Shown: positions 15,282 through 28,063 of the stretch, in pieces | How the letters are laid out: the number at the start of each line of letters is the position of its first letter | Numbering within the stretch: position 1 is the stretch's first letter | Source of the DNA: Dactylosporangium roseum | GTDB lineage: Bacteria; Actinomycetota; Actinomycetes; Mycobacteriales; Micromonosporaceae | Assembly: GCF_025264685.1 (NCBI RefSeq) | Contig: NZ_CP073721.1 | Coordinates: 2,285,001-2,349,000 of the forward strand | Reading direction: 5' to 3' | Length of the DNA stretch: 64,000 bases | Notes under the pieces: model-generated | Database searches by the model: none | The model's input: only the letters and a program-made list of their open reading frames with translations | Told to the model about the DNA's origin: nothing | Made by a program: the position numbers and the translations under genes

Positions 15282-18200
15282 ATGGCTGACTCGTTCGTGC
15301 ATCTCCACGTGCACACCGAGTACTCCATGCTTGACGGAGCGGCACGGCTCAAGGAGATGTTCGCCGAGGCCAACCGGCTCGGCATGCCGGCCGTCGCGAT
15401 CACCGACCACGGCAACATGCACGGGGCGTACGACTTCTACAAGCAGGCCAAGGCCGCCGGCGTGACCCCGATCCTCGGCGTCGAGGCCTATGTGGCCCCC
15501 GAGTCCCGACTGACGAAGCAGCGGATCCGCTGGGGCCGGCCGGATCAGAAGGACGACGACGTCTCCGGCTCCGGCGGCTACACGCACAAGACCATCTGGG
15601 CCCGCAACAGGACCGGCCTGCACAATCTGTTCCGGCTCAACTCCCGGGCGTCGATCGAGGGTCACTTCGTGAAGTGGCCGCGCATGGACGCGGAGATCAT
15701 CGCCGAGCACGCCGAGGGCCTGATGGCCACGACCGGCTGCCCGTCGGGTGAGGTGCAGACCCGCCTGCGGCTCGACCAGTTCGACGAGGCGCTGAAGGCG
15801 GCGGCGAAGTACCAGGAGATCTTCGGCCGGGAAAACTACTTCCTCGAGGTCATGGACCACGGCCTCGACATCGAGCGGCGGGTCCGGGCCGGCCTGATCG
15901 AGATCTCCAAGCGGCTCAACATCCCGCCGGTGGTCACCAACGACTCGCACTACACCCACGAGGCGCAGGCCGAGGCGCACGACGTGCTGCTGTGCGTGCA
16001 GACCGCGTCCAACGTCAACGACCCCAACCGGTTCAAGTTCGGCGGCTCCGGCTACTACCTCAAGTCGGCCGACGAGATGCGCGCCGTCGACTCGTCCGAC
16101 CTGTGGCGGGAGGGGTGCCGCAACACCCTCCTCGTCGCCGAGAGGGTCGACACCGAAGGCATGTTCGAGTTCCGCAACCTCATGCCGCGGTTCCCGGTGC
16201 CGGAGGGCGAGACCGAGGAGTCGTACTTCCGTGCCGAGGTCCGGCGCGGCATGGAGCGGCGCTTCCCGAACGGCATCGACGAGGAGCACCGGCAGCAGGC
16301 CGAGTACGAGGCCGACATGATCGTCAAGATGGGCTTCCCGGCGTACTTCCTCGTCGTCTCCGACTTCATCCTGTGGGCCAAGAGCCAGGGCATCGCGGTC
16401 GGCCCGGGCCGTGGCTCGGCCGCCGGCAGCCTGGTCGCCTACGCGATGGGCATCACCGACCTCGACCCGCTGCCGCACGGCCTGATCTTCGAGCGGTTCC
16501 TCAACCCCGACCGCGTCTCGATGCCCGACATCGACATCGACTTCGACGAGCGCCGGCGCGGCGACGTCATCCGGTACGTCACGGAGAAGTGGGGCGAGGA
16601 CCGGGTCGCGCAGATCGCGACATTCGGCACGATCAAGGCGAAGGCCGCCATCAAGGACTCGGCGCGGGTGCTGGGCTATCCGTTCGCGGTCGGCGACCGG
16701 ATCACCAAGGCGATGCCACCGGCGGTGATGGGCAAGGACATCCCGCTGTCGGGCATCTTCGACCCCAACCACCCGCGGTACTCCGAGGCGGTCGAGTTCC
16801 GGTCGCTGTACGAGAGTGACCCCGACGTGCGGAAGGTCGTCGACACCGCGAAGGGTCTGGAGGGCCTGATCCGCCAGACGGGTGTGCACGCCGCCGGCGT
16901 CATCATGTCCGCCGAGCCGCTGATCGAGCACGTGCCGCTCATGCGCCGCGACGCCGACGGGGCGATCATCACGCAGTTCGACTACCCGACCTGCGAGACG
17001 CTCGGCCTGCTGAAGATGGACTTCCTCGGCCTGCGCAACCTGACGATCATCGACGACGCCGTCAAGAACATCGACAAGAACCACGGCATCAAGGTCGACC
17101 TGCTGTCGCTGTCGCTGGACGACGAGGCCGCCTACGAGCTGCTGGCCCGCGGCGACACGCTCGGCGTGTTCCAGCTCGACGGCGGGCCCATGCGGTCCCT
17201 GCTGCGGCTGATGAAGCCGGACAACTTCGAGGACATCTCCGCGGTGCTGGCGCTCTACCGGCCCGGCCCGATGGGGGCCAACTCGCACACCAACTACGCG
17301 CTGCGCAAGAACGGCCAGCAGGAGATGATCCCGATCCACCCGGAGCTGGAGGAGCCGCTCAAGGAGATCCTCGGCCCGACCTACGGCCTGATCGTCTACC
17401 AGGAGCAGGTGCAGCGCGCCGCGCAGAAGCTCGCCGGCTACACGCTGGGCCAGGCCGACCTGCTGCGGCGGGCGATGGGCAAGAAGAAGAAAGAGGTCCT
17501 GGAGAAGGAGTTCGTGCCGTTCCGCGACGGCATGCGCGCCAACGGCTACAGCGACGAGGCCATCAAGAAGCTGTGGGACGTGCTCGTCCCGTTCGCCGAC
17601 TACGCCTTCAACAAGGCCCACACCGCCGGCTACGGCCTGGTGTCGTACTGGACCGCATACCTCAAGGCCAACTACCCGGCCGAATACATGGCCGCCCTGC
17701 TGACCAGCGTCGGCGACGACAAGGACAAGATGGCGCTCTACCTGTCGGAGTGCCGTCGCATGGGCATCGAGGTGCTCCCGCCCGACGTCAACGAGTCGGC
17801 CGGCCCGTTCACCCCGGTCGGCAAGGACATCCGCTTCGGCCTGGCGGCCGTGCGCAACGTCGGCCACAACGTCGTCGACGCGATCGTGCGGTGCCGCCAC
17901 GCCGCGCCGTACAAGGACTTCCACGACTTCCTGTCCAAGGTGGACGCCGTCGCCTGCAACAAGAAGACGGTCGAATCGCTGATCAAAGCCGGCGCGTTCG
18001 ACTCGATGGGGCATCCGCGGCGCGGCCTGCTCGCGATCCACGCCGACGCCATCGACGCCTACGTCGACATCAAGAAGAACGAGGCCATCGGCCAGTTCGA
18101 CCTCTTCGGCGACGCCTTCGCCACGGACGACGGCGGCGGCACGGGCCCGGCGATGACCCAGCCCATCCCCGAGATCGAGTGGGACAAGCGGGAACTGCTC

Positions 18201-18815
18201 ACCTTCGAGCGGGAGATGCTCGGCCTGTACGTCTCCGACCACCCGCTGTTCGGCCTGGAGTCGGTGCTGTCGAAGGCCGCCGACACGGCGATCAGCAGCC
18301 TCTCGGAGGAGGGCGCCGTCCCCGACGGTGCGGTGATCACGCTCGCCGGCATGCTCACCGGCGTCCAGCGCCGCATCACCAAGCAGGGCAAGCCGTGGGC
18401 GTCGGCGACGCTGGAGGACCTGGGTGGCGCCGTCGAGGCGCTGTTCTTCCCCAACACGTACGAGCTGGTCGGCCAGTACATCGCCGAGGACGCGATCGTC
18501 GTGGTGAAGGGCCGCGTCGACCGCCGCGACGAGACGCCTCGCCTGATGGCCATGGACCTGTCGATCCCCGACGTCAGCACCGCCGACGAGAACCGCCCGG
18601 TCGTGCTGTCCCTGCCGGCGAACCGGTGCACGCCGCCGCTCGTCGACCGGCTCAGGGAGATCCTGACCAATCACCCGGGCAAGGCCGAGGTCCACGTGAA
18701 GCTGAGCCACGGCTCGCGGATCACCCTGCTGCGCCTCGGCCCGTATCGGGTCGACCCGACAACGGCTCTCAAGGGTGACCTCAAGGCGTTGCTCGGCCCG
18801 AACAGCTTCTCATAG
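15282..18815 (+). CDS. dnaE1: DNA polymerase III alpha subunit
   Basis: The replicative polymerase, 1177 residues, normal for actinobacterial DnaE1. The N-terminal PHP domain keeps its metal ligands ([23 protein letters not shown]), so the PHP proofreading exonuclease known for mycobacterial DnaE1 is probably active here too. The palm motif [20 protein letters not shown] and the catalytic aspartates in [14 protein letters not shown] lie at about residues 370-430. Later come the fingers, a helix-hairpin-helix region, and an OB fold near residue 1020 ([20 protein letters not shown]). The ATG at 15282 follows AGGAGG (15269-15274). It is monocistronic. Confidence 0.98.
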   Translation: MADSFVHLHVHTEYSMLDGAARLKEMFAEANRLGMPAVAITDHGNMHGAYDFYKQAKAAGVTPILGVEAYVAPESRLTKQRIRWGRPDQKDDDVSGSGGYTHKTIWARNRTGLHNLFRLNSRASIEGHFVKWPRMDAEIIAEHAEGLMATTGCPSGEVQTRLRLDQFDEALKAAAKYQEIFGRENYFLEVMDHGLDIERRVRAGLIEISKRLNIPPVVTNDSHYTHEAQAEAHDVLLCVQTASNVNDPNRFKFGGSGYYLKSADEMRAVDSSDLWREGCRNTLLVAERVDTEGMFEFRNLMPRFPVPEGETEESYFRAEVRRGMERRFPNGIDEEHRQQAEYEADMIVKMGFPAYFLVVSDFILWAKSQGIAVGPGRGSAAGSLVAYAMGITDLDPLPHGLIFERFLNPDRVSMPDIDIDFDERRRGDVIRYVTEKWGEDRVAQIATFGTIKAKAAIKDSARVLGYPFAVGDRITKAMPPAVMGKDIPLSGIFDPNHPRYSEAVEFRSLYESDPDVRKVVDTAKGLEGLIRQTGVHAAGVIMSAEPLIEHVPLMRRDADGAIITQFDYPTCETLGLLKMDFLGLRNLTIIDDAVKNIDKNHGIKVDLLSLSLDDEAAYELLARGDTLGVFQLDGGPMRSLLRLMKPDNFEDISAVLALYRPGPMGANSHTNYALRKNGQQEMIPIHPELEEPLKEILGPTYGLIVYQEQVQRAAQKLAGYTLGQADLLRRAMGKKKKEVLEKEFVPFRDGMRANGYSDEAIKKLWDVLVPFADYAFNKAHTAGYGLVSYWTAYLKANYPAEYMAALLTSVGDDKDKMALYLSECRRMGIEVLPPDVNESAGPFTPVGKDIRFGLAAVRNVGHNVVDAIVRCRHAAPYKDFHDFLSKVDAVACNKKTVESLIKAGAFDSMGHPRRGLLAIHADAIDAYVDIKKNEAIGQFDLFGDAFATDDGGGTGPAMTQPIPEIEWDKRELLTFEREMLGLYVSDHPLFGLESVLSKAADTAISSLSEEGAVPDGAVITLAGMLTGVQRRITKQGKPWASATLEDLGGAVEALFFPNTYELVGQYIAEDAIVVVKGRVDRRDETPRLMAMDLSIPDVSTADENRPVVLSLPANRCTPPLVDRLREILTNHPGKAEVHVKLSHGSRITLLRLGPYRVDPTTALKGDLKALLGPNSFS

Positions 18816-18901
18816 TGCTGTCCCGACTACAGGGGGTTCGCGTGCCGGTCGACACGGCATGCAGGTCTGTGCGGACGGTGAGCGCGCGATAAGGTCGGCG
18901 G

Positions 18902-20296
18902 GTGCATACGCACGCCCTTGCCGACGACCTGCGCCCGCGTAGGTCGTTGTGGCTGTCCCGGCGTGCGCGCTGGTCGGCCGCGATCGGCGTGGCACTCGCC
19001 GTCCTCCTCGTGGTCTTCGGGGTCGTGTACCGGCTGAATCAGCAGCCCTACGCCTTCGACCGCCTCACCCTGGTGGCCGGTGTCGGCTATCCAGGCGGGG
19101 GTGACGCCGGGGGCGCGGCCGGTCACGGCACCCGCGCCTACCTCGACGGCGGGCGCGCCTTCATCGGGCACCCGACCGGCGGCGGGAAGTTCGACCTGCG
19201 GGCCGTCGACGTCGAGCGGCCGGGCGGCGCCCCGATCTGGACCAACACCTCGCTCCGCGACGTCGACAGCTTCCGCGTCGCCCGCGGCTCCGTGATGGTC
19301 ACCGGCCTGCCCGACAAGGACAGCCGCCGCCGGATCACGCTGCTCAACGCGTCCAACGGCGTGCCGTTCGCCACGTTCGGGGTGATGAACAGCGACCTGT
19401 GGGTGCTCGTCGGCAAGTACTTCGTGCGGTACCGCGACAGCGACCACAAGCTCGTCGTGACCGACGTCGGCACGCTCGAGGAGATCGTCGCCCTCGACCA
19501 GCCCGGTGGCCCGCGTAGCTGGTGGCTGACCGACAACTGGAGCGGCCAGCAGGTCCCGACGTCGGTCGACGGGGCCCAGCTCGACGAGGCGTTCACCGTC
19601 GACCCGCACATCGTCCGGGCGACCGCCGACCGGGGCCTCGAGGCGATCAGCCTGTCGAGCGGCAAGCCGCTCTCGGCCGCGACCGGCCTCGCCGGCCCCG
19701 AAGACCTCGTCTACCCGTACGACGAACAGCTCTTCGTCGCGAGCCGTGAGCACGGCCAGGTCCGCGCGTACGACCGCCGGAAGCTCGGCAAGGCGCAGTG
19801 GAGCTGGTCGCTGCCCGACCCGCGGTCCGCCCCGACATTCGTGACCGTGTGCGGCGAGCGGCGGGTCTGCGTGGGGGAGCAGCACCACGTCACCGCGCTC
19901 GACACCCGCACCGGCGAGGTCGAGTACCGGCTCGACGTCGACCGGCCCGGGCACGTGCTGCCGGTCGGCGACCGCGTGATGCTCCACCACGAGACCGGCG
20001 GCCGGTCGCAGTCCTCGCTCGTCGACCCCGACGGCCGGATCACGACGAGCTGGCCGGACAAGCGCGCGGCGCGGCTCGACGAGGGCAGCTACCTGCTGCT
20101 GCCGTCGACCGTGCCGGACTCGGGCGCCTTCCCTTGGCTGGGCGTGCAGGCGCAGAACGGCGCGGCCCGCGAGCTCGGCAACCTCGACGTGCGCCTCGAC
20201 TCGTGCACGTGGAGCCACAAGTACCTCGCCTGCGCCGCCCCCGGCGAGTTCGTCTTCTACCGGGTGCGCAGCCCCTGGTATTCGGGCCGGCTCTGA
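18902..20296 (+). CDS. Membrane-anchored beta-propeller protein
   Basis: A 464-residue protein with a cytoplasmic Arg-rich N-terminus, one transmembrane helix (about residues 28-48, GVALAVLLVVFGVVY) and a large extracytoplasmic domain of repeated blades like PQQ/WD-type propellers (GQVRAYDRRKLGKAQWSWSL, HHVTALDTRTGEVEYRLDV). No catalytic motif is visible. It may be a surface scaffold or sensor. It starts at GTG 18902, 86 bp after dnaE, and probably has its own promoter. Function unknown. Confidence 0.7.
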   Translation: MHTHALADDLRPRRSLWLSRRARWSAAIGVALAVLLVVFGVVYRLNQQPYAFDRLTLVAGVGYPGGGDAGGAAGHGTRAYLDGGRAFIGHPTGGGKFDLRAVDVERPGGAPIWTNTSLRDVDSFRVARGSVMVTGLPDKDSRRRITLLNASNGVPFATFGVMNSDLWVLVGKYFVRYRDSDHKLVVTDVGTLEEIVALDQPGGPRSWWLTDNWSGQQVPTSVDGAQLDEAFTVDPHIVRATADRGLEAISLSSGKPLSAATGLAGPEDLVYPYDEQLFVASREHGQVRAYDRRKLGKAQWSWSLPDPRSAPTFVTVCGERRVCVGEQHHVTALDTRTGEVEYRLDVDRPGHVLPVGDRVMLHHETGGRSQSSLVDPDGRITTSWPDKRAARLDEGSYLLLPSTVPDSGAFPWLGVQAQNGAARELGNLDVRLDSCTWSHKYLACAAPGEFVFYRVRSPWYSGRL

Positions 20297-20358
20297 GCCG
20301 GGCTTCCTGGCGCGCTGGGCTTTTCTAGTGCTGTGGGATTTTGTAGCGCTGGGCTTTC

Positions 20359-20643
20359 CTAGTGCGTCGGTGTCTCCGGGCGCGCTTGCCGGCGCCGTGC
20401 CAGTTGGAACATCGTCACACCCCCGATGCCGACCCAGACGATGTTCAGCACGGCCGACGGCCAGGCGCCGTTGACGGCCGAGTTGAACGCGAGGGCGACC
20501 GCGCCGCTGATGTTCATGAGCTGGAAGCCGGCGCCGTCCCCGGCGAGCCGCTTCGACGAGACGAGGGCATAGGCGGTGACCAGCGCGGCGGCACCGAGCC
20601 AGCCGATCAGGGAGATCAGGAACTGCGAACTCACGGAATGCAT
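20359..20643 (-). CDS. Small integral membrane protein, CBU_0592-like
   Basis: A 94-residue protein with three predicted transmembrane helices (FLISLIGWLGAAALVTAYAL, then ISGAVALAFNSAVNG, then SAVLNIVWVGIGGVTMF) and a basic C-terminus. The pattern fits the small CBU_0592 family of unknown function. ATG 20643 is taken; the in-frame GTG at 20634 (VSSQFLIS) is possible. The gap to the convergent propeller gene (20297-20358) contains an imperfect direct repeat of GCGCTGGGCTTT. Confidence 0.65.
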   Translation of the reverse strand: MHSVSSQFLISLIGWLGAAALVTAYALVSSKRLAGDGAGFQLMNISGAVALAFNSAVNGAWPSAVLNIVWVGIGGVTMFQLARRRQARPETPTH

Positions 20644-20763
20644 GTTCGCATCCAGCCCGGCCGCGTCGATCACCCGGCGGTCGACGCCTCGACGCCCTGG
20701 TGACGGCGGGCCGGCCCGTCTCGGACCGGCCCCCGGCGCTCAGGAGACGGATCAGTAGACGGA

Positions 20764-21804
20764 TCAGTAGACGGACAGGTGCACGTGGTTCGTGTGGTCG
20801 CTGCTCGGGTCGCCGTTGCCGCCGCTGTACGCGTGCCATCCGGCGGCCGGCGTCCAGATCTGCCGGTACCAGATCACGTACATCACGCCGAGCGCCTTCG
20901 CGTTGCGGACCAGCCACGTCGCAAGCTGGGTGCCGTACTCCTTCGACGCGCCGGTCGCCGCGCCGCCGAAGCCCTTCGCGTCCGCGGCGAAGTCGCACGC
21001 CCGGCCCTTCGGATGCTCGTACGGCTCATCCGGCGGCCGCCAGCACGACACGAAGTGTGTGAAGCCGGTCTTCTGCACCTGTCGCAGGGCGTGCAGGGTG
21101 CGCGGGGTCAGGCAGCCTCGCGTCGTCGGATCCTGCACGCTGCACGACTCCACCGGCCAGGACCCGTCGGCCCGCCGCGGCGCCGGCTGCGCGTTGATCT
21201 TCGGTGCGTTGCCGCTGGTGGTCGTCGCCGCGTCGAGACCCTTCGCCGCGGCCTTGTTCGCCGCCTCGGCCTGCCGCGCCTCGGCCAAGGCCTTCTCGAC
21301 CGCGGCCTTCTGCTTGGCCATCGCCGCGACCTCGGTCTGCTGCCTGGCCACCTCGGCGTCGATGCCCGCCTTGGTGGCGGTGAGCTGGTCGCGGAGCGTG
21401 GCGAGCTTTTTGAGCTGCCCGGAGTTCTGCCGGGCGATCACCTCCAGGGTGCTGACCTTGTCGGCGAAGACGCCGGGGGAGGCGCTGTCGAGCAGGGAGG
21501 CGGCGCCGCGCATCCCGCCGCCGTTCTGGTAGGCGGCGATCGAGATCGTCTGAGTTTCGTCGCGCAGCTCGACGTACCGCGGCTCGAGCTCCGCCTGTTG
21601 GGCGGCGAGCGAGGCCTGGCGCTGCTCCGACGCGTCGAGTGCGTTCTGCGCGTCGATGTAGGCCCGGTTCGCGGCGTCGAGCTTCTGCGCGAGCTCGGTC
21701 GTGCCCCCTTCCGGCCCGGGCGTGGGCGCGGCGTGGGCGGTGGACGGGACGAGGAGGACCGCCAACGCGCAGACGGCGGCCACGATCCACGGAGGTCTGG
21801 ACAT
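20764..21804 (-). CDS. Secreted coiled-coil protein with peptidase-like C-terminal domain
   Basis: A 346-residue secreted protein. A signal peptide (1-25, ending AHA) precedes a long coiled coil (about 35-185, with LAQKLDAANRAYIDAQNALD and LKKLATLRDQL) like that of actinobacterial NlpC/P60 hydrolases, then a C-terminal domain (about 215-346). This has the metal-ligand pattern of the LAS/VanY-like fold: HPKGRACDF and DHTNHVHLSVY. It probably trims or binds peptidoglycan. It lies behind a c-di-AMP riboswitch, as resuscitation factors and other wall hydrolases do in actinobacteria, which supports a wall role. ATG 21804 follows GGAGGG. Confidence 0.8.
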   Translation of the reverse strand: MSRPPWIVAAVCALAVLLVPSTAHAAPTPGPEGGTTELAQKLDAANRAYIDAQNALDASEQRQASLAAQQAELEPRYVELRDETQTISIAAYQNGGGMRGAASLLDSASPGVFADKVSTLEVIARQNSGQLKKLATLRDQLTATKAGIDAEVARQQTEVAAMAKQKAAVEKALAEARQAEAANKAAAKGLDAATTTSGNAPKINAQPAPRRADGSWPVESCSVQDPTTRGCLTPRTLHALRQVQKTGFTHFVSCWRPPDEPYEHPKGRACDFAADAKGFGGAATGASKEYGTQLATWLVRNAKALGVMYVIWYRQIWTPAAGWHAYSGGNGDPSSDHTNHVHLSVY

Positions 21805-21812
21805 ACTGTTCC

Positions 21813-21936
21813 CTCCATCGGCCGCCTACCGGGTTAGCTGACGGATTCGGAACGGAACAGTCGCCCCTACCGCACTACAAGTGCGGATTCACCCCAAAAC
21901 GGACACAATGTGGGTCCCCGGCTCGCATGGCACGCG
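21813..21936 (-). ncRNA. c-di-AMP riboswitch (ydaO-yuaA type)
   Basis: On the minus strand the leader of the wall-enzyme gene carries the blocks I know from actinobacterial ydaO elements: GGGGACCC, then GGGGTGAATCCGC, a 7-bp stem (CCGCACT/AGTGCGG, 21870-21886), GTAGGGGCGA, then CCGAATCCGTCAGCTAACC and GGTAGGCGG just before the ribosome site GGAGGG. In known cases c-di-AMP binding lowers expression of the wall hydrolase downstream. The remaining DNA to the ferredoxin start (21937-22174) shows nothing but presumed divergent promoters. Confidence 0.82.
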
Positions 21937-22174
21937 ACTCGGCGGCGGTTCTGCACTGTGCAGAATGCGGCCAGCCTAACCGGCCCGGAGTGTCACCCGC
22001 CGCACGCCCTGTCCGGATCGGGGCCGGCCTCGCCATCTCGCCATAGACTCGCCACAAAACTGGCCACAAGCTCGCCATCGAACATGAAGACGGGGGGTGG
22101 AAAACTCGCTCGCGCTCCGGGCCGGCCGTCGCGGCGGGGCAGCGGGCAGTTGCGGAGTTCGATAGGTTGGTCGC

Positions 22175-22390
22175 ATGTGGCGGATCACCATGGATCACAC
22201 CTGCATCGGATCCGGCATCTGCGTCGGGATCGCACCCTCACGGTTCGAGCTCGACGACGCCGCCAGCCGCTCATACCCTGTGACGCCGGACGTCGAGCCC
22301 GACGAGGCGATCCTCGACGCGGTCGCCTCGTGCCCGATGGAGGCGATCTCCGTCGTGGACCTGACCACCGGGGAGCCGGTCGAGGTCTGA
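22175..22390 (+). CDS. Ferredoxin, single 3Fe-4S cluster type
   Basis: A 71-residue ferredoxin: WRITMDHTCIGSGICVGIAP, an acidic middle and CPMEAISV near the end. The ligand pattern Cx5C...CP fits a single 3Fe-4S (or atypical 4Fe-4S) cluster, like electron donors of actinobacterial cytochromes P450. No P450 or reductase gene is nearby, so the partner is unknown. The ATG at 22175 sets the normal family length. It converges on meaB with a 26-bp gap. Confidence 0.88.
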   Translation: MWRITMDHTCIGSGICVGIAPSRFELDDAASRSYPVTPDVEPDEAILDAVASCPMEAISVVDLTTGEPVEV

Positions 22391-22416
22391 GCCCGTCGGC
22401 GCCGCGGCCCGGCGCC

Positions 22417-23499
22417 TCAGCCCTTCCCGTGAAACGCTCTCAGCAGCGCCTCCGCCGCCTGGCCCGGGGTCATCGTGCCGGCGAGGACCCGGCGCTCCAC
22501 CTCGGGGGTCAGCGCCTTCACGGCCTCGTTGGTGCGCAGGCTGTCGAGCAGCGCGTCGCGCGCCATCGACCAGACCCAGCCGAGCTGCTGGCGCTGCCGC
22601 CGGCGCTGGAGCTCGCCGGTGCGCTGCAGCGACTCGTGGTGCCGTTCGAGCTGCTGCCACAGCTCCGGAAGGCCGGCCCCGGTGAGCCCGCTGCAGGTCA
22701 CCACGGGCGTCTGCCAGGCGTCGGCCTTGTCGGGAGCGCTGCCTGGAGCTTTGCCGGGAGCGCTGCCTGGAGCTCTGCCGGGAGCGCTGCCGGGAGGTCT
22801 CTCCGGTGCTCCCTCCGCAGCCGGTGGGCGCAGCAAGCGCAGCGCGCCGGCCAGTTCCCGCGCCGCCTTCCGGGCGTCGGCCTCGTGTGGGCCGTCGGCC
22901 TTGTTCACCGCGATCACGTCGGCGAGCTCCAACACGCCCTTCTTGATGCCCTGCAACTGGTCGCCGGTACGCGCGAGCGCCAGCAGCAGGAACGAGTCGA
23001 CCATCTCGGCGACCGTCGTCTCCGACTGGCCCACGCCGACGGTCTCGACGAGCACGACGTCGTACCCGGCCGCCTCCACGATCAGCATCGCCTCACGCGT
23101 CGCCCGCGCGACGCCGCCGAGGGTGCCGGAGGTCGGCGACGGCCGTACGAACGCCGCGGGATCCGTCGCCAGCCGCGTCATCCGCGTCTTGTCACCCAGG
23201 ATGCTGCCACCGGTGCGGGTCGACGACGGGTCGACCGCGAGCACCGCGACCCGGTGCCCGGCGGCGGTGAGATGCGTGCCGAGCGCGTCGATGAACGTCG
23301 ACTTGCCGACGCCGGGCACGCCGGTCACCCCGACCCGCCGCGCGCTGGGCCCGGGACTGCTCGCGGTGCCGCCCGCGTGCGCCGCCAGCGCGACGAGCAG
23401 CTCCTGGCCCATCGCCCGGTGGTCGGGCCGGGTCGACTCGACGAGCGTGATCGCCCGGGCGAGCCACGCGCGGTGCGCGGGCCCGTCCCGGTCGAGCAC
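22417..23499 (-). CDS. meaB: MeaB/ArgK-type G-protein chaperone of methylmalonyl-CoA mutase
   Basis: A SIMIBI-class GTPase of about 360 residues. Motifs: ARAITLVESTRPDH, P-loop GVPGVGKSTFID, VLAVDPSSTRTGGSILGDKTRM, the switch VETVGVGQSE, and the guanine-specificity motif NKAD. MeaB protects the mutase and gates cobalamin loading. The gene follows the mutase on the same strand. The start is uncertain: GTG 23499 is used here, while a CTG at 23520 would overlap the mutase stop by 4 bp. A 24-bp tandem repeat (22731-22801) inserts a Pro/Gly/Ala/Ser segment between the NKAD motif and the following domain, where relatives lack it. Confidence 0.9.
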   Translation of the reverse strand: MLDRDGPAHRAWLARAITLVESTRPDHRAMGQELLVALAAHAGGTASSPGPSARRVGVTGVPGVGKSTFIDALGTHLTAAGHRVAVLAVDPSSTRTGGSILGDKTRMTRLATDPAAFVRPSPTSGTLGGVARATREAMLIVEAAGYDVVLVETVGVGQSETTVAEMVDSFLLLALARTGDQLQGIKKGVLELADVIAVNKADGPHEADARKAARELAGALRLLRPPAAEGAPERPPGSAPGRAPGSAPGKAPGSAPDKADAWQTPVVTCSGLTGAGLPELWQQLERHHESLQRTGELQRRRQRQQLGWVWSMARDALLDSLRTNEAVKALTPEVERRVLAGTMTPGQAAEALLRAFHGKG

Positions 23500-23516
23500 C
23501 CCGTCGACGTAGTCGG

Positions 23517-25702
<2,186 letters not shown>

Positions 25703-25706
<4 letters not shown>

Positions 25707-28063
25707 TGTGCCGTCCCTCCCAGGTCTCGCATTCCCAGGTCGCGCACTCTCAGGTCTCGCACTCCCAGGTCTTCATGCGTCTGCCGCAGTACCCGCAGTG
25801 CGTCGCAGCCCGCGTACAGGTAGTCGTCGACGCCGTCGTAGCCCGCGCCGCCGGCCTCGTCGTCCCCGCCCTTCGGCGGTCGCCCGGCGAGCCAGACCTT
25901 CTGGACGCCCTGCTCCTTGAGCCGGCGGGCTGCCACCGCCGCCTGCTCCTGGTAGGAACGGTCCGAACCGCAGATGCACACGACTTTGGCTGTCGCCCCG
26001 GCCGGCTGGCCTGTCGTGCTGTCAGGCTTGGCGGTCGCCCCGGCCGGCTGGCCTGCTGTCCCGTCCAGTCCACTTTGGACGGTCTTGATGCCGCCCGCCG
26101 CGAACAGGTTGGCGGCGAACGAGGCGCGCGCGGAGTGGGCCGAGGGCGGGCCGAGCGTCACCAGGGTCACCGTCGGGGGCTCGCCGTCCGCCCCGGCGGC
26201 GTCCGCGGCGTCTCTGAGGAGTTCGAAGCTCTGCGCGTACCATCGCCGCGGCAATCCTCCTGAAGGAGGCAACGGCGCCGGGGCACGCTGCGGGCGGCGC
26301 TCCTCGAGGAGCGGGAACTCCGACACGCCGGTGATCGGGTCGCGGCGGTGCGCGAGATTGTCGGCCCGCCGCTGCCAGGTGGCTTCGATCCGGTCGGCGA
26401 CGAGCCCGCTGTCGAGCGCGGCGCGCATCCCTCCGGCCCGCTCGACCTCGGTGAAGACGTCCCAGGCTGCGTGCGCCAGGGCGTCGGTGAGCGACTCGAC
26501 GTACCAGGATCCGCCGGCCGGGTCGAGGACCCGCGCGACGTTCGCCTCCTCGACGAGCAGCGACTGGGTGTTGCGCGCGATCCGCCGCGAGAACCCGTCG
26601 GGCAGGCCGAGCCGTGCGTCGAACGGCTGGACGGTGACCGCGTCGGCGCCACCCACCCCGGCGGCGAAGCAGGCGATCGTGGTGCGCAGCAGGTTTCCCC
26701 ACGGGTCGCGGGAGGTCATCATGGCGTCGCTGGTGACCGCGTGCTGCACCTGTGCGCCGAGGTGCGGCACCTCGCAGACCTGCGCGATCCGGGCCCAGAT
26801 CCGCCGCGCGGCGCGCAGCTTGGCGATGGTGGCGAACTGGTCGGCGGTGGCCGCGTAACGGAACTCTAGCTGTCGCAGCGCCATCCCGGTGCTGAGGCCG
26901 GCGTCGACGAGCGCCCGCAGGTACGCGACGCCCGTGGCCGCCGCGAACCCCAACTCCTCGGCGTCACTCCCACCCGCGTCGTGGTACGGGGTCGCGTCGA
27001 CGGTCGCCACCCGCAGCCCGGCGGTGATGTTCCCGGTTGTGATGTTCCCGGCTGTGATGTTCCCGGCTGTGATGTTCCCGGCTGTGATGTTCCCGGCTGT
27101 GATGCTCCCGGCTGTGATGCTCCCGGTTGTGATGTTCCCGGTTGTGATGTTCCCGGTTGTGCCGCCCCCGACGGCGGCCGCCCTCCGGGCCAGGCGGCCG
27201 AGCATGCCGAGGTCGGCGGGCTCGCCGGTGCGGGCCTGCCAGCCCAGCGGGTCGGCGCCCAGGTTGCCGAGTTTCTCCGCACCGGGCAGGCCGAGGAAGA
27301 TCTCCGCTGCGGCCTCGGTGCCGGCGCCGTTGTCGAGGACGACGGCCGCGAGGTTGAGTTGTACCCCGTCGAGGGCCTCGGGCAGGTCGGCAGGGGCGAT
27401 ACCGGCGAGCCAGATCGACGTGGCACCGTTCTCCAGGTCGGCGAGGACCGCCTCGCGGGTGGCCTTGGCGTCGGGATCGGCGTGCCGCTGGCGGATGTCC
27501 CACGGGCCGTTGGCGGCCCGCCCTCCACGGATGAACGGCGAGTGCCCCGGGAGCCCGGCCGCGGGAGCCTGGTCGGCGGCCGTGTAGAGCGGCTTGATCC
27601 GTACCCCGCTGTAGTCGACGGTGGCGAGCAGTTCGTCGACAGCTTCCGACGATGTGCCGTCCCCGGCGGCCCCCGACTTGCGCAGCACGCCCAGCGCCAG
27701 CCGCTGCCACTCCCGCAGGTCGGCGGCGGGGAAGTCCGCGGCCAGCCGCAGATCCGGCCGCTGGGGCGGCTCGACCAACTGCCGCTGATCGGCGGCACGC
27801 GGCTGATCGGCGGTGTTCAGTTCGGCGGCGTTCGGCTCGGGGGTGTTTAGCGCGGCGGTGTTCGGCGCGGCGGTGCTCAGCGCGGCGGCGCTGGACTGGC
27901 CCGCAGCGTTTGGTCGCTTCGCGACGTCGGGCCGGACGGCGTCGGTCGGCCGGACGCCGGCGTTGGACTGGCCTGCGTCGTTCGGCTGATCGGCGGCGCG
28001 CGGCGGCTCTGCTGCTTCAGGCGGCTGTGCCATGTCAGGCGGCTCCGGCATGTGCTCTGGCAC
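25703..28063 (-). CDS. mutA: Methylmalonyl-CoA mutase, small subunit
   Basis: The non-catalytic partner of MutB, 786 residues, longer than the usual 600-700. The TIM-barrel part is recognisable ([34 protein letters not shown]) and the C-terminal cobalamin-like domain lacks DxHxxG, as expected for MutA. Extra length comes from three low-complexity parts: an N-terminal Ala/Pro/Asn-rich tail of about 110 residues, a Gly-Asn-Ile-Thr pentapeptide array (27026-27160), and a 15-bp repeat at the C-terminus (25721-25765, VRDL-type). The start is uncertain because of the tail; a later start is possible. Confidence 0.92.
27026..27160. repeat. Nine 15-bp units inside mutA
   Basis: GATGTTCCCGGCTGT and one- or two-base variants occur nine times head to tail at exactly 15-bp steps. 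On the coding (minus) strand each encodes the five residues Asn/Ser-Ile-Thr-Ala/Thr-Gly in frame, so the array adds about 45 residues without breaking the gene. Confidence 0.95.

Noticed and set aside
15234-18710. A 1158-codon open frame on the minus strand opposite dnaE
   Set aside because: It is the mirror of a long high-GC gene; its codons lack a start context and the product is His/Arg/Val-rich noise, whereas dnaE on the plus strand has every polymerase motif.
27026-27160. CRISPR-like or intergenic repeat
   Set aside because: The 15-bp units are contiguous, in frame with mutA and encode a regular pentapeptide.
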